Positions 43,201 through 52,635 are shown, numbered from the stretch's first letter. The stretch is DNA of 64,000 nt from Candidatus Enterococcus leclercqii (GCF_009933135.1 NZ_MAEH01000003.1:21576-85575), one strand, 5' to 3'. Numbers and translations: made by a program. The notes: generated by a model from the sequence alone, not told the origin.

Positions 43201-45084
43201 CTATAAAACTACAGTTAGAAGATTCTCCCCATGAATGACTTCTTTTTGATCCATGTCCAAAACATCCATAAAACTATTAGTATTGGTAATCACAATTGGT
43301 GTGATTGTAGATAAACCAGCAGCTTTAATTGCATCTAAATCAAATTCTACTAATAAATCTCCTATTTTTACTTGATCGTCTTGTTGTACTTTAATTGTAA
43401 ACCCCTTGCCATCTAACTCGACAGTATCGATGCCAATATGCATTAAAATTTCAGCACCTTCATTAGTGGTAATCCCCACCGCATGACCAGTTGGAAATAG
43501 TGTTGTGATGGTTCCGTCTGCTGGTGCGTATAACTTTCCTTCTGTCGGTTCAATGGCAACACCTTTTCCAAGTGCACCTGAGGAAAAAACTTGATCTTTT
43601 ACTTGGGTCAAAGGTAAGACTTCACCATTTAAAGGACTTGCTAACATAATCGTATGACCACTTGCTAATTCTTGTGCCACTGGTGTGACTGTATCTGCTT
43701 TATCAGCCGCAGCTAGTTGTTTTACTTCCACTTGATCGTCAAAACGCAAGACAAACGTTAATACAAAACCTAAAACAAAGGCAATTCCAGTACCAATCGC
43801 CGCCATCATTAAACCGGTAGTTGTTTTGGTATCTTGTGGAATATACCCTGGTAAACTAAGCAAACTAATTAAGCCAAAAACGTAATTACGGACTTGGAAA
43901 AAGCCGATAAATGCTCCCCCAACAGCCCCACTGATACAAGCTGCAATAAAGGGTTTTTTAAGCGGTAAGTTAACCCCATAAACAGTTGGTTCTGTGATAC
44001 CGAAAAATGATGTGATGGTAGAAGATAATGCCAATCCTTTTAACTTCACATTTTTTGTCATAAAGAAAACCGCTAAGGCTGCGCCACCTTGTGCTAAAAC
44101 AGCTGGTAACAGCATAGGTGTCATCGTGTCAAAGCCTACTTGGTTTAAATTTACCATCATAATCGGTACAAAACCCCAGTGCATCCCGAACATCACAAAG
44201 ACTTGCCACAAACCACCCATCACAGCACCGGCGATAATTGGACTAAAACTGTAAATCGCATCATAGCCGCTACCCAATGCGTTCCCTAAAATCGTACCCA
44301 AAGGACCCACTGCAATAAAAGTTAAGGGCGCCATCACTAAAAAGACAGCCAGTGGCACAACAATGGTTTGTAAAAAACTTGGAATAATTTTTTTAAAGAA
44401 TCTTTCAACGTAGCTTTGTAAAAAGACAGCTAAAATAATTGGAATAACAGAAGAAGTATAGGCACTTGCTCCGATAATAACCGGCAGGCCTAGAAAACTT
44501 AACGTTTGCCCCGCTAAAGCAGTAATGGAAGGATGCACCAATGCCATCGCTAGCGCCGCTGCCATAAATTCATTGGTACGGAATTTTTTAGCCGCTGTAA
44601 AAGCCAACATCACTGGCAAGTAGGTAAATAAACCATCAGCAATCGCCCATAAAACGACGTAAACACCAGAAGTATTGGTCACCCAATTTAAGGTCAAAGC
44701 CAAAGTCAAAAAACCTTTTAATACTCCAGCCCCAGCCATTGCTCCTAAAAATGGGGTGAAAATAGAAGAAATAATATCAATTAAACGGTCAAAAATATTG
44801 CCACTTTTTTCCTGAGTGATCTCTTTTTCATTGTTAAAATTAGCGATACCGTTTAATTCTCGGTAAACATCACCGACATGACTGCCAATAACTACTTGAT
44901 ATTGGCCGCCTTTTTGCACCACTTGAATGACATCGTCATCTTGACTTAAACGCTGTGTGTCCGCAACGTCTTCATCTTTTAATTTGAAGCGCAAGCGGGT
45001 GGCACAATGCACCACACTGTTCACATTTCCCTTGCCTCCAACAGCTTCTAAGACGCGTTTTGCGATTTCTTCATTACTACTCAT
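43201..45084 (-). CDS. bglP: Beta-glucoside PTS EIIBCA permease
   Basis: 627 aa; ATG 45084 after AAGGAGAG. Order is EIIB-EIIC-EIIA. EIIB holds the phosphocysteine Cys27 in HCATRLRF. EIIC (about 105-450) has ten or so membrane segments and GITEPTVYGVNLP. EIIA near the C-terminus has HIGIDTVELDGKGF with the phosphohistidine. The protein imports and phosphorylates aryl- or beta-glucosides. A RAT/terminator control site separates it from the antiterminator gene upstream. No phospho-beta-glucosidase gene is present in the window. Confidence 0.94.
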   Translation of the reverse strand: MSSNEEIAKRVLEAVGGKGNVNSVVHCATRLRFKLKDEDVADTQRLSQDDDVIQVVQKGGQYQVVIGSHVGDVYRELNGIANFNNEKEITQEKSGNIFDRLIDIISSIFTPFLGAMAGAGVLKGFLTLALTLNWVTNTSGVYVVLWAIADGLFTYLPVMLAFTAAKKFRTNEFMAAALAMALVHPSITALAGQTLSFLGLPVIIGASAYTSSVIPIILAVFLQSYVERFFKKIIPSFLQTIVVPLAVFLVMAPLTFIAVGPLGTILGNALGSGYDAIYSFSPIIAGAVMGGLWQVFVMFGMHWGFVPIMMVNLNQVGFDTMTPMLLPAVLAQGGAALAVFFMTKNVKLKGLALSSTITSFFGITEPTVYGVNLPLKKPFIAACISGAVGGAFIGFFQVRNYVFGLISLLSLPGYIPQDTKTTTGLMMAAIGTGIAFVLGFVLTFVLRFDDQVEVKQLAAADKADTVTPVAQELASGHTIMLASPLNGEVLPLTQVKDQVFSSGALGKGVAIEPTEGKLYAPADGTITTLFPTGHAVGITTNEGAEILMHIGIDTVELDGKGFTIKVQQDDQVKIGDLLVEFDLDAIKAAGLSTITPIVITNTNSFMDVLDMDQKEVIHGENLLTVVL

Positions 45085-45118
45085 TTTTTTCTCTCCTTGT
45101 CATTTTTAATTTGTTTAA

Positions 45119-45222
45119 AAAAATAAAAAACCCAGATAGAAAAAACACGATCCAAATAAAATAAATCACCTGGTATCTTTGTCTTTTCAATCTGGGTTTT
45201 GCCTGCCGTACAGTAACAATCC
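45119..45222 (-). promoter_or_regulatory. RAT antiterminator site and terminator before bglP
   Basis: Minus strand GGATTGTTACTG...GCAGGCAAAACCC (45222-45194) is a near-consensus ribonucleic antiterminator for LicT/BglG proteins. It overlaps the upstream arm of a terminator (AACCCAGAT/ATCTGGGTT then T-run, to 45119). LicT binding should allow readthrough into bglP. Confidence 0.87.
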
Positions 45223-45238
45223 GTTATTGATTGAATGT

Positions 45239-46081
45239 TTATTCCTCTGAAACCACCCGTTGAATGTGAATCGTCAAATAAATCATCTCAGATTCTCCCA
45301 GTGGTTTTTGATACATTTTAACTAAATAATCATTGATGCGCTGCACCGTTTGAAAAGCTTTAGGGTATTTAGACTGAATTAAAGCAAAAAGAAATTCATC
45401 GGGCTCTTCTTTTAATTCATCTTTTAAGTAGCGTTGGGCAAAATATTGTAAATGAGTAACAATCCGCTGATAACTCAGAGAATCTTGGCGGAAAACCACA
45501 CCATAAAAACGACTGATAATCTGCAATATATCCCGCACAATTTCTGTTGTCTGCATCGTTTGTTGCATCGAGCCATCGGTATTCATCTGTTCACTATTGA
45601 CGATGTGAAAAGCGATAAAACCCGCTTCTGACTCCGGCAGTGTCACTTGCAGTTTTTCGTTAATGAAAGTGATCGCATCTTGAGCTAACGCAAATTCTTT
45701 TGGATAAAATTTGCGGGTTTCAAATAAAAGCGGATTGGGAATTTCAATTCCTTTTTTACAACGCTCCAATGCGTAGTGAATATGATCAGTTAGCGTCAAA
45801 TAAATATTTGACGACAATTCTTGCTGTAATTTTTCCTCAGCATTGTCGACAATCTGCTTGACTAAATCTACTTCTTCTAACGGAATATCAGCAAACAATT
45901 GTTGAAATTGACCAGAAGTTAGCGAATCTTTCAAAATAAATTCTTTTTCAATCACACCAGCATCAATCACATCTCCGACTTTTCTACCAAAAGCCAGACC
46001 GCGTCCCATATAAATGACCTCTTCACCAGCTTCATTGTGGGACATGATGATGTTGTTATTTAGAATTTTTTCAATTACCAC
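45239..46081 (-). CDS. licT: LicT/BglG-family transcriptional antiterminator
   Basis: 280 aa from a GTG at 46081 (MVIEKILNNNIIM), 5-6 nt after GGAGTGGGA; the upstream ATG at 46108 lacks a site and homologues begin at this Val. An N-terminal CAT RNA-binding domain (1-55) is followed by PRD1 (HIHYALERCKKGIEIPNPL) and PRD2 (HLQYFAQRYLKDE; TIHIQRV), with the conserved His residues that PTS proteins phosphorylate. It binds the two RAT sites at 45194-45222 and 46165-46192. Confidence 0.92.
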   Translation of the reverse strand: MVIEKILNNNIIMSHNEAGEEVIYMGRGLAFGRKVGDVIDAGVIEKEFILKDSLTSGQFQQLFADIPLEEVDLVKQIVDNAEEKLQQELSSNIYLTLTDHIHYALERCKKGIEIPNPLLFETRKFYPKEFALAQDAITFINEKLQVTLPESEAGFIAFHIVNSEQMNTDGSMQQTMQTTEIVRDILQIISRFYGVVFRQDSLSYQRIVTHLQYFAQRYLKDELKEEPDEFLFALIQSKYPKAFQTVQRINDYLVKMYQKPLGESEMIYLTIHIQRVVSEE

Positions 46082-46119
46082 GCTTCCCACTCCCTGCGTC
46101 TGCTTCATTTCCAGACAAA

Positions 46120-46192
46120 ATAAAAAAACCTAGAATTTCCCCCTTGATACTTGCGGTAAATTCCGGTTTTGCCTGCCAAACAGTAACAATCC
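46120..46192 (-). promoter_or_regulatory. RAT antiterminator site and terminator before licT
   Basis: Minus strand GGATTGTTACTG...GCAGGCAAAACC (46192-46165), then a terminator with GAATTT/AAATTC and GGTTTTTTTATTTT. It makes licT autoregulated, as in Bacillus bgl operons. Confidence 0.87.
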
Positions 46193-46362
46193 TTAGACAT
46201 AATCTAGCACAGTAAAAACCAATTTGCAACCCCTTTCAACTTCTTGTGTTTTTTGTGTACAAATAATTTTAGTTCTGTTATAGATAGTGTCGTAAATTTT
46301 GCTTAGTCCTATTTTTACTGTATGCTCTAACAAGCACTCTTAAAAAAGTGGAGGGGATTATT

Positions 46363-46947
46363 TTGACAAAGAATAGATTAGAGGTGTTTACGGATGGTGT
46401 GATGGCTATTGTGATTACTATTTTAGTTTTAGATATTAAACTTCCAGAAATGCTCTCATTCTCTATGTCTTATGAAATAAGGCACACCTTTATCGCCTAT
46501 ACAGTTAGTTTTATTTTTATCTCTGTAATCTGGGTATCTCATCATCGACTATTTCAATTGGTAGATAAAATTGACTATACGGTGATTTTGGCAAATATTT
46601 TTTTTGCTTTTTTGGTTAACTTTGTGCCCATTAGTAACTAAGTGGGTAGGTTTGTTCCCCGGTGAATTCTATCCAGAATTATTTTATTCTGGAGTTTTTA
46701 TGATGTGGAGTTTTTCCTTCAATCTAATAGGTAAACCGGTCGCTAAAGCAAATGGTTCTGATTCATGTGTTGCAAAAAGATTGAAAAATGATAGACGTAG
46801 TACATTTTCTGTATTATCAATTTCTTATTAATTCGAGGTATATTTCTATTTCCGGTAATTGCTATCGTAGGAAGATGTTTAGTCTCAGGAATTTGGATTC
46901 CTTCATACGAAAACATCAATAAGTATTTAACAAAAAAAGGGAATTAG
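46363..46947 (+). pseudogene. TMEM175/DUF1211-family channel gene with frameshifts
   Basis: A TTG start (46363) after GGAGGGG encodes TKNRLEVFTDGVMAIVITIL, the first membrane segment signature of bacterial TMEM175 potassium channels. The frame breaks near 46635 (VNFVPISN*); sequence continues in another frame (STKWVGLFPGEFYPELFYSG...) and shifts again near 46830 to end GIWIPSYENINKYLTKKGN. At least two frameshifts, so inactive unless these are sequencing errors. Confidence 0.75.
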
Positions 46948-47020
46948 CCAGGATTTCATTACAAACTTTTCTAAGGGTACGTGACAAGTCCCTTCTTAGT
47001 ACATGTTTAACATGTTTTCC

Positions 47021-47074
47021 CTAACTCGTTAACTCTTGCAGATTTGTCGAAAATCTGACACATCCAACCTTCAA
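47021..47074 (-). pseudogene. Stump of a second resolvase gene
   Basis: The sequence from the ribosome site to codon 17 parallels the resolvase at 20366: LKVGCVRFSTNLQELTS against LKVGYARVSTNDQELAG, with the same upstream CCTCCTTTTGCACATAT context (plus strand). It stops at TAG 47021. Confidence 0.7.
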
Positions 47075-47273
47075 AAATGCCCCCTCCTTTTGCACATATA
47101 TGATTCGTGTATGCTCTAAAGTTGCTTCTGCCACATATCAATCTCTACTTGGGAGCTTATACACCAGATATTCTAATCCTCATATTTTTCAGTTTTGAGA
47201 ATTGACACATTCAACATGTGGTATACTTAAATTGTTCATTCAGAGCAACTAATCAAAAGGGGGTCCGATTACA

Positions 47274-47384
47274 ATGGAGTGGATATACATCTTAATTGGT
47301 ATAGTTTTATTGGGTTCTTTTTGCTGGAGCTGGTCAAAAATGCCAGGTATTTTGAAAGATTGGAGTAACAAAAGAGGCAAATAG
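47274..47384 (+). CDS. Small membrane peptide (36 aa)
   Basis: ATG 47274 after AAAAGGGGG (spacing 9-10). One hydrophobic helix (WIYILIGIVLLGSFCW), then a basic tail WSNKRGK. A TTGACA (47202) with TATACT 14 nt later is a short-spaced candidate promoter. The secreted protein gene 47425 follows 40 bp later, suggesting a pair such as a peptide and its partner; no function assigned. Confidence 0.5.
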   Translation: MEWIYILIGIVLLGSFCWSWSKMPGILKDWSNKRGK

Positions 47385-47424
47385 TGAGTTGACGTAACTA
47401 CAGGTTCGAATAGGAGGATTTGCA

Positions 47425-47922
47425 ATGAAATTATTTTGCAATTTGGTTTTAGGTAGTTCATTATTATTGTCGTTTGGCTTGTTATCCACCATTGAAGTCT
47501 CTGCTTCCGAAATTCCAATTACAGCAACCACTCAAATGATTTCACAATGTCAACCTGTCAACTTTGAAGATATTCATGATATCAATGAAGTAGCTCATAT
47601 AATTGAAGAATACTATAATAACAATAGTTCTAAAGGTGTTTCATTACGAGCCGCAGCTGGGACCAAGTGGGGTGAAGGAACAGTCGAGTATATTGGTCAA
47701 GGATCACATTTAGTTACTAACTATTTTTGGGTTAGCGGTGGCGACATGTCTTCGTTAAACGTTGTAGGAAAAGCACAAAGAAAAGCCGTAATTGCAAAAT
47801 ACGGAAGTGTCAACAATAAAACTTCTTATAAAATGAAAACTCAACAGAAGATCAATATGAGTCCCCAAACACAAGGATATGTTACTGTCTCAGCTCAAGC
47901 CTGGTGTTACGCCAGAGATTAG
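47425..47922 (+). CDS. Secreted protein of unknown function (165 aa)
   Basis: ATG 47425 after AGGAGG. The signal peptide ends near residue 28 (VSASE), then comes an acidic segment, and a beta-rich C-terminal domain of about 95 residues (TKWGEGTVEYIGQGSHLVTN, QKINMSPQTQGYVTVSAQAW). The layout, with a proregion and compact domain, is like secreted bacteriocins or small toxins such as the lactococcin 972 group, but no signature confirms that. Confidence 0.6.
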   Translation: MKLFCNLVLGSSLLLSFGLLSTIEVSASEIPITATTQMISQCQPVNFEDIHDINEVAHIIEEYYNNNSSKGVSLRAAAGTKWGEGTVEYIGQGSHLVTNYFWVSGGDMSSLNVVGKAQRKAVIAKYGSVNNKTSYKMKTQQKINMSPQTQGYVTVSAQAWCYARD

Positions 47923-48216
47923 GATATGAAAAGCATCGGTACTCAGAAATCGGGTGCCACATGTGTAAGAAACTAGCGAATCAAGTAGATTTATAGCTAC
48001 TCAATTCGCTAGTTTAGTCTTTCTATACTTTACTTTTCTTTCCACCCTAATGATGCACTTAAATCCTTGTCTCATTAGGATTGCTGTCAGTAAAGGTAGG
48101 GTTATACGCTATTGATACACAAAAAAGAGGCCACCATTTGATGTCCTCTAATTTCTATTATTAATCTATCTCTTTAAATTATCAATTCAGTCAATTTATC
48201 ATGCTATTTTTGATTT

Positions 48217-48921
48217 TCAACCTGGCCATTCATTATATACAGCAGAAACTAATGAATTTCCACTAGTTTTACCTGTTGCAAGATAGGTTTGTACTGCATC
48301 AATATTGGATCCTTTGAAAATATAGCTTAATGTTCCTTTCATATTAACTTGAATATACTTTTTATTTTTTGATATCGTTGTCCAAGAGCGTATTCCTGTC
48401 CATGCTGATAATGTAATACCGCTCTTGTATGAGCCACCTAGTAGACTAAGTTGATTGACTTTTGAACTACTTATTTTTGCAGAAAAATCCTGGTTGATGT
48501 GACCCCAGCCAATAGCCGGAATTGCACAGTTGACTTTTGCTACGTAGGTACTCCCATCTTTTGCAATATCCCTTGTTTGTATCCGTCCACTTGATTTTTC
48601 TTCCTTAGAGACTTCTACGGTTGTAGAATCTACCTGTTCTTTCAATGAATTGATTACTGTTTGTTTTTCATTCTCTAGTTCTTCTTTAGTAACTATTTTG
48701 GTTTGATCGACATCGAATTTTAGGCTATCAAAAATGACTACATTTCCCTTTTCCGAAGAGTACTTGTTTAGCGTTGCTTGAATCTCTTGCTGAGCAGTCA
48801 AAATATCTTCTGGCGTATAACTATCAGAGTTCAATTCAACAGCACTAACATTTCTAGTAGTTCCTAAAGAAATCGACAAACCCAGTAGACATATTATTGA
48901 AACGATAAATTTCTTTTTCAT
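48217..48921 (-). CDS. Secreted protein of unknown function (234 aa)
   Basis: Signal peptide (1-28, ...NVSAVE), a charged helical proregion (35-115) and a C-terminal domain (GSTYVAKVNCAIPAIGWGHI, NKKYIQVNMKGTLSYIFKG) rich in Ser/Thr and aromatics. The gene begins 6 bp after a small membrane protein gene, a bacteriocin/immunity-like pairing. Function is inferred only from layout. Confidence 0.6.
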   Translation of the reverse strand: MKKKFIVSIICLLGLSISLGTTRNVSAVELNSDSYTPEDILTAQQEIQATLNKYSSEKGNVVIFDSLKFDVDQTKIVTKEELENEKQTVINSLKEQVDSTTVEVSKEEKSSGRIQTRDIAKDGSTYVAKVNCAIPAIGWGHINQDFSAKISSSKVNQLSLLGGSYKSGITLSAWTGIRSWTTISKNKKYIQVNMKGTLSYIFKGSNIDAVQTYLATGKTSGNSLVSAVYNEWPG

Positions 48922-48927
48922 TCTTTA

Positions 48928-49212
48928 TTAGTTACCTTTCTTTGACTTAACTTTTCGAGGTAGGAAATCAAAAATTAAATACATCATGATGTAGATGGTT
49001 AGAATTGATAACACTAATCCCCCTAAATCTATATCAAATGAATTAAATAGACTATCTCCTTTCAATATTTTTCTGACAGTTAAAAACTTGAATGGAAATC
49101 CGAGAGTTACGCTTGCTGAAAGATCATTGAAATTAAATTTTTGAAAATATATAATTAAAAAATTTAATATTACAGATATTATTAGTATGTTAGAATTAAA
49201 ATATTTTCGCAT
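48928..49212 (-). CDS. Membrane protein (94 aa)
   Basis: Hydrophobic segments at about 9-24 and 64-84 and a basic C-terminus (PRKVKSKKGN). The stop is 6 bp before the secreted protein gene, so the two are co-transcribed. It could serve as an export partner or immunity protein; no family recognised. Confidence 0.6.
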   Translation of the reverse strand: MRKYFNSNILIISVILNFLIIYFQKFNFNDLSASVTLGFPFKFLTVRKILKGDSLFNSFDIDLGGLVLSILTIYIMMYLIFDFLPRKVKSKKGN

Positions 49213-49473
49213 AATGATTTCCTTTCAACTGTATTCATTCACTCATCGTTAAAGTAAGTATACACCCACCAGGAGAATGTAACCACTTACAATATTGAAA
49301 TATCGAATATACCAATATTGTTGAACAACCCTTATATTGTTTCTTTACAAGCTTTACCTGTTTGAACCAGTCAAGTATGCGACTAAAGGAAGAGAGGTCG
49401 ATCCTCATAGTCGCTAAAGATAAGTCCATTTCAATTTATATGGGCAAAAGCAAATATCATGTCCGAAAAAATA

Positions 49474-49803
49474 CTACAGATCACTAAAAATGACACCTCT
49501 CGCTATACCTTTCTCTACCGGATTGCCAGTTTCAAGGGAGCGAACAACTGTCGTTTTGGAACAACCCAAAAGATCCGCAGCTTCCTTCACGCTTTCGACC
49601 TGTCGCACAGATCCGTCTGGGTAGTGAATCACAATGGAGCGAGAGCGATCCCGCGCTGAAAATTTCCCACAGATTGCTTCCAACTCTGCCACACAGACCT
49701 GCACCTGATGGACTTTTTCTTCTTGCTCTAACCACGAAGGATTTTCACCCATGATAGCTAGCATCTTTTTACGGATTCGTCGCTTCTCTTCTCTCGCTTC
49801 CAT
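49474..49803 (-). CDS. NUMOD1-like HTH protein, operon copy 2 (109 aa)
   Basis: Near-identical to 28115-28444. Helical N-terminus and C-terminal module RQVESVKEAADLLGCSKTTVVRSLETG. Last gene of the intact operon 49474-51711. Confidence 0.7.
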   Translation of the reverse strand: MEAREEKRRIRKKMLAIMGENPSWLEQEEKVHQVQVCVAELEAICGKFSARDRSRSIVIHYPDGSVRQVESVKEAADLLGCSKTTVVRSLETGNPVEKGIARGVIFSDL

Positions 49804-49845
49804 TGGATCACCCCCCGCCCTTTTAAAACGGAAAGCTGCTGCGTG

Positions 49846-50172
49846 TTAGATTACTTGGAAAACCATACCTTTTGCTAATCCTCTTTTTACCGGCTTCCCA
49901 GTCTTCAAACTACGTTCGATTGTAGTTATTGAACAGTCAAATTGTATGGCAGCTTCCGTGATACTTCTTACTTTTCCAACCAAACCATCCGGGTAGAGGA
50001 CCTTAACCTGGCGTTCCTTCCCATTGCTTGGTCGGCTGGTGATATATTCCATCATCGCGATACATTGATGGACCTGCTCAACTTTCTCTTCACAATCTTT
50101 CCAGGTATCATCATTCCCCATGATAGCTAACATTTTCTTCCGTAGTAATCGCTTTTGTCTCTTTTCATCCAA
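49846..50172 (-). CDS. NUMOD1-like HTH protein, operon copy 2 (108 aa)
   Basis: TTG start (50172) after GAGGTGACC. Same protein as 28487-28813 with few changes. With the 109-aa neighbour it makes a pair of paralogues conserved in order in both complete copies. Confidence 0.7.
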   Translation of the reverse strand: MDEKRQKRLLRKKMLAIMGNDDTWKDCEEKVEQVHQCIAMMEYITSRPSNGKERQVKVLYPDGLVGKVRSITEAAIQFDCSITTIERSLKTGKPVKRGLAKGMVFQVI

Positions 50173-50216
50173 TAAAGGTCACCTCAGCTTACACAACACT
50201 CATCTTTAAATAGTAG

Positions 50217-50645
50217 TTAGCCACGTTGGGCAATTAGGACTGGCTGATCCCCAATCATCTGCCAGCGACGCAACATGTACTTCCCTCGTTTTCGCTCAAA
50301 CAACTGTAATTCAAAGATTTCTCGATTCTTGGGCGCTATCTCCATCTGTAAAAGCGCCACTAATTCAGAAACAAAGATATGTTCACTTGTTTGATAACCC
50401 GTCGCCTCTAACAAAGCAACTGATGTGGACGTACTCCTATGGCTTTGACCTGTAGAAATCAACGTTTCTCGATGGATACCATAGATACTTTCGCATTCTG
50501 GCACAAACACCGTCACCCACATCATCGGACTAGCCTGATCCAGGTGTCCAAGCAGATCTTCTACACTCCGAATCGGTGAATCCTCTTCAATCTCGTTTCT
50601 CTGAAGCTTTTCTAGTAGACCAGCTTCACCATAGTATTTCAACAT
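50217..50645 (-). CDS. Hypothetical protein, operon copy 2 (142 aa)
   Basis: Homologue of 28859-29287, with ISTGQSHRSTSTSVALLEAT in the conserved centre. Related at low level to 60537-60992. Role unknown. Confidence 0.65.
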   Translation of the reverse strand: MLKYYGEAGLLEKLQRNEIEEDSPIRSVEDLLGHLDQASPMMWVTVFVPECESIYGIHRETLISTGQSHRSTSTSVALLEATGYQTSEHIFVSELVALLQMEIAPKNREIFELQLFERKRGKYMLRRWQMIGDQPVLIAQRG

Positions 50646-50681
50646 ATTTTCTGCCTCCTGCTGCTATCCTAACAATCCCGC

Positions 50682-50990
50682 TTAACCCCACTCTACCGCA
50701 GAAAATACGATTTGGAGGTCGTCTGAATCCAATTCAGATACTTCTCCAGAATTTTTATTTGTCACCGGGATAACGTCGCCCTCCGAAGCGCGAATCTCAG
50801 CAGCTAGTTCTTCTGCAATGATTTTCGGTACGGTTTTAAGTAGGTCGATGTCATTGGTAAAAACAAAATGATCGTCGGTTGATTCTATACTCAAAAAACC
50901 GTGAAGGTTGTTTGCTGAATCTAAAATTAACACCGTATGATCTTTTACTAAATAGTCTGGCATAAAAGTGATTTCTTTCGATTTATCCAC
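50682..50990 (-). CDS. Hypothetical acidic protein, operon copy 2 only (102 aa)
   Basis: GTG start (50990) 7 nt after GAGAGGAG. Acidic (KNSGEVSELDSDDLQIVFSA), probably a small alpha/beta protein. Absent from copy 1, where its neighbours are joined. Confidence 0.6.
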   Translation of the reverse strand: MDKSKEITFMPDYLVKDHTVLILDSANNLHGFLSIESTDDHFVFTNDIDLLKTVPKIIAEELAAEIRASEGDVIPVTNKNSGEVSELDSDDLQIVFSAVEWG

Positions 50991-51014
50991 TCGTAAACTC
51001 CTCTCAAGTTCCGC

Positions 51015-51266
51015 CTAAAATACTCGAGCTTGAGAAACTTTCCGATATAATGCGACCGCAGGTAAATGTAGATCTGCTTCAGTCGGATTCACAATCATAG
51101 CTCCGTGGTCCTCTTCCAACTCATTCATCAGCTGCAAGTATCGCAAATTCTTCTCGCCCTGTCCCATGTCACCGCTGGCCTGAATATCCTCAAAGACACT
51201 CGCAATCGTTTCTAGGGTCCGGATACCTGTATACCCCCGCTTCGGTTGATCCTCAAATTTAACCAT
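51015..51266 (-). CDS. Hypothetical protein, operon copy 2 (83 aa)
   Basis: Overlaps the end of the zinc-ribbon gene by 8 bp (AGCATGGTTAA), indicating coupled translation. Same as 29311-29562. Confidence 0.65.
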   Translation of the reverse strand: MVKFEDQPKRGYTGIRTLETIASVFEDIQASGDMGQGEKNLRYLQLMNELEEDHGAMIVNPTEADLHLPAVALYRKVSQARVF

Positions 51267-51711
51267 GCTTTTTTTCCACCTCTCGCATTTGTTTTCTATT
51301 TTTCAAAACTTCTTTATCAATAACAGACTCAAACACGCTGGCGGGATAATAACCATGTTTTTCAATCATTATATTTTCAATGACAAGCTTTGCCGAAGTG
51401 ACTGCTTTCAGGTTCTCACGATCCAGCGCATCTGCTTGGCTATTGTGGCCATATACTTTTTTCCTCAACTCACGATAGACACCTCGCGCCAGCTTCAGCC
51501 GAGACAGCAATTCGACATAAGTCATCTGCAATAATTCTTTTGTCGTCGTGTATTGGAAAAAGAACGGATCTGTTTCGACGGTTGGTTCTCGATACAACCC
51601 CGACCTGGAGTCGATCAATTGGTCCTCACAAAAATTCAGCTCACAATTGGCACAGTGATACTGCCCCGCTGCTAGTTTCATAACCTTTTTATTGCAATAT
51701 CGACAAATCAT
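51259..51711 (-). CDS. Zinc-ribbon protein, first gene of operon copy 2 (150 aa)
   Basis: CRYCNKK (residues 3-6) and CANCELNFC near residue 20-28 form a zinc ribbon; the rest is helical (MTYVELLSRLKLARGVYREL, ...). It serves as the intact reference that shows the two nonsense codons in copy 1. Confidence 0.7.
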   Translation of the reverse strand: MICRYCNKKVMKLAAGQYHCANCELNFCEDQLIDSRSGLYREPTVETDPFFFQYTTTKELLQMTYVELLSRLKLARGVYRELRKKVYGHNSQADALDRENLKAVTSAKLVIENIMIEKHGYYPASVFESVIDKEVLKNRKQMREVEKKHG

Positions 51712-51869
51712 ATAAATCCCCCCGTTTTCACAAATAGTATAGCACGTAAAAAATCCACGTGTTCCTTCTTTTCTGGCCAGAATTTCAACTACAAGATATA
51801 CCCAAGCTGAAGTCTCTCAGCTTGGGTAATCTAAAAAGGTCTGGTGCGCTATCTTTCCTCCTCAACCTT

Positions 51870-52385
51870 TTAAAATCGTTGTTCTAATTGCTCAAAAGGC
51901 TTCATTTTCCCAAAACTATCTATAGAACTTACCAACCATTCTCCTGTTTGTCGTTGAACATACAAATATCCGTTATTATCTGACCCACGGTAAGGAGTAA
52001 AAACCTTATATCCATTCACAACTTCTTCCCACCCGTCGATTCTGCCCTCATCTGTTAAGGTTAAATAATCGAAATTTCTGATCTCTTCAAGCGATTGTGC
52101 ACAATAGACTTCTGTTTCTTTTCTAGCGTATAAACAAAATTCATGCCAACCACAATAAGTCAATTGTCGATACTCGATGTTCTCATACTCATAGAGAACT
52201 TCTGGTTTCACTCCCAAACAAGAAAGACCCTTTCCCTGATCGATGACTTGTTGAATTTTCTCGGGATTTTGATAATGCTTGTATAAAATAGCCCCAACAC
52301 CATCAATATAACCATCCCAATGACAGTAAATCCCTAGAAATGTCCCATCTAATTGCTCTTTAAAAATAGCTGATCGTGTCCCCAT
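51870..52385 (-). CDS. Hypothetical protein of the MGTRS...YCHWDGY family (171 aa)
   Basis: ATG 52385 after AGGGAGGA. The N-terminus MGTRSAIFKEQLDGTFLGIY leads into CHWDGYIDGVGAIL, a pattern common in phage and plasmid accessory proteins of unknown function. Ends with an EQLEQRF tail. It follows the 71-aa gene by 10 bp in the same operon, downstream of structured element A. Confidence 0.7.
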   Translation of the reverse strand: MGTRSAIFKEQLDGTFLGIYCHWDGYIDGVGAILYKHYQNPEKIQQVIDQGKGLSCLGVKPEVLYEYENIEYRQLTYCGWHEFCLYARKETEVYCAQSLEEIRNFDYLTLTDEGRIDGWEEVVNGYKVFTPYRGSDNNGYLYVQRQTGEWLVSSIDSFGKMKPFEQLEQRF

Positions 52386-52395
52386 ATTATCCTCC

Positions 52396-52611
52396 CTATC
52401 TCGCATTTTCCAACTCAGCAAAATTTTGTTGCTGATATTCTTCCATCATCGCACCCTCAACATGTTTGTACTCCTCCAGACAACCCTGTATTTGGTCCAA
52501 AACCTCTTCAGCGGAAAACCCATCCTGATTTTTCAAACAAGCCTCAATCCCAATCAGGGTACACCATTGTTTGTTGTAAAGTGTGACTTCCAATTTTCTT
52601 AAAGCATCCAT
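52396..52611 (-). CDS. Small helical protein (71 aa)
   Basis: ATG 52611 after AAAAAAGGAG. Acidic, helical (MDALRKLEVTLYNKQWCTLI...). The open frame extends far upstream into structured element A but without coding character. First gene after element A. Confidence 0.6.
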   Translation of the reverse strand: MDALRKLEVTLYNKQWCTLIGIEACLKNQDGFSAEEVLDQIQGCLEEYKHVEGAMMEEYQQQNFAELENAR

Positions 52612-52635
52612 GTGAAAAACTCCTTTTTTGTTGGT

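Noticed and set aside
49235..49429. Minus-strand frame upstream of the 94-aa membrane gene
   Set aside because: No ribosome site, unusual composition and no counterpart in the related region near 28 kb.
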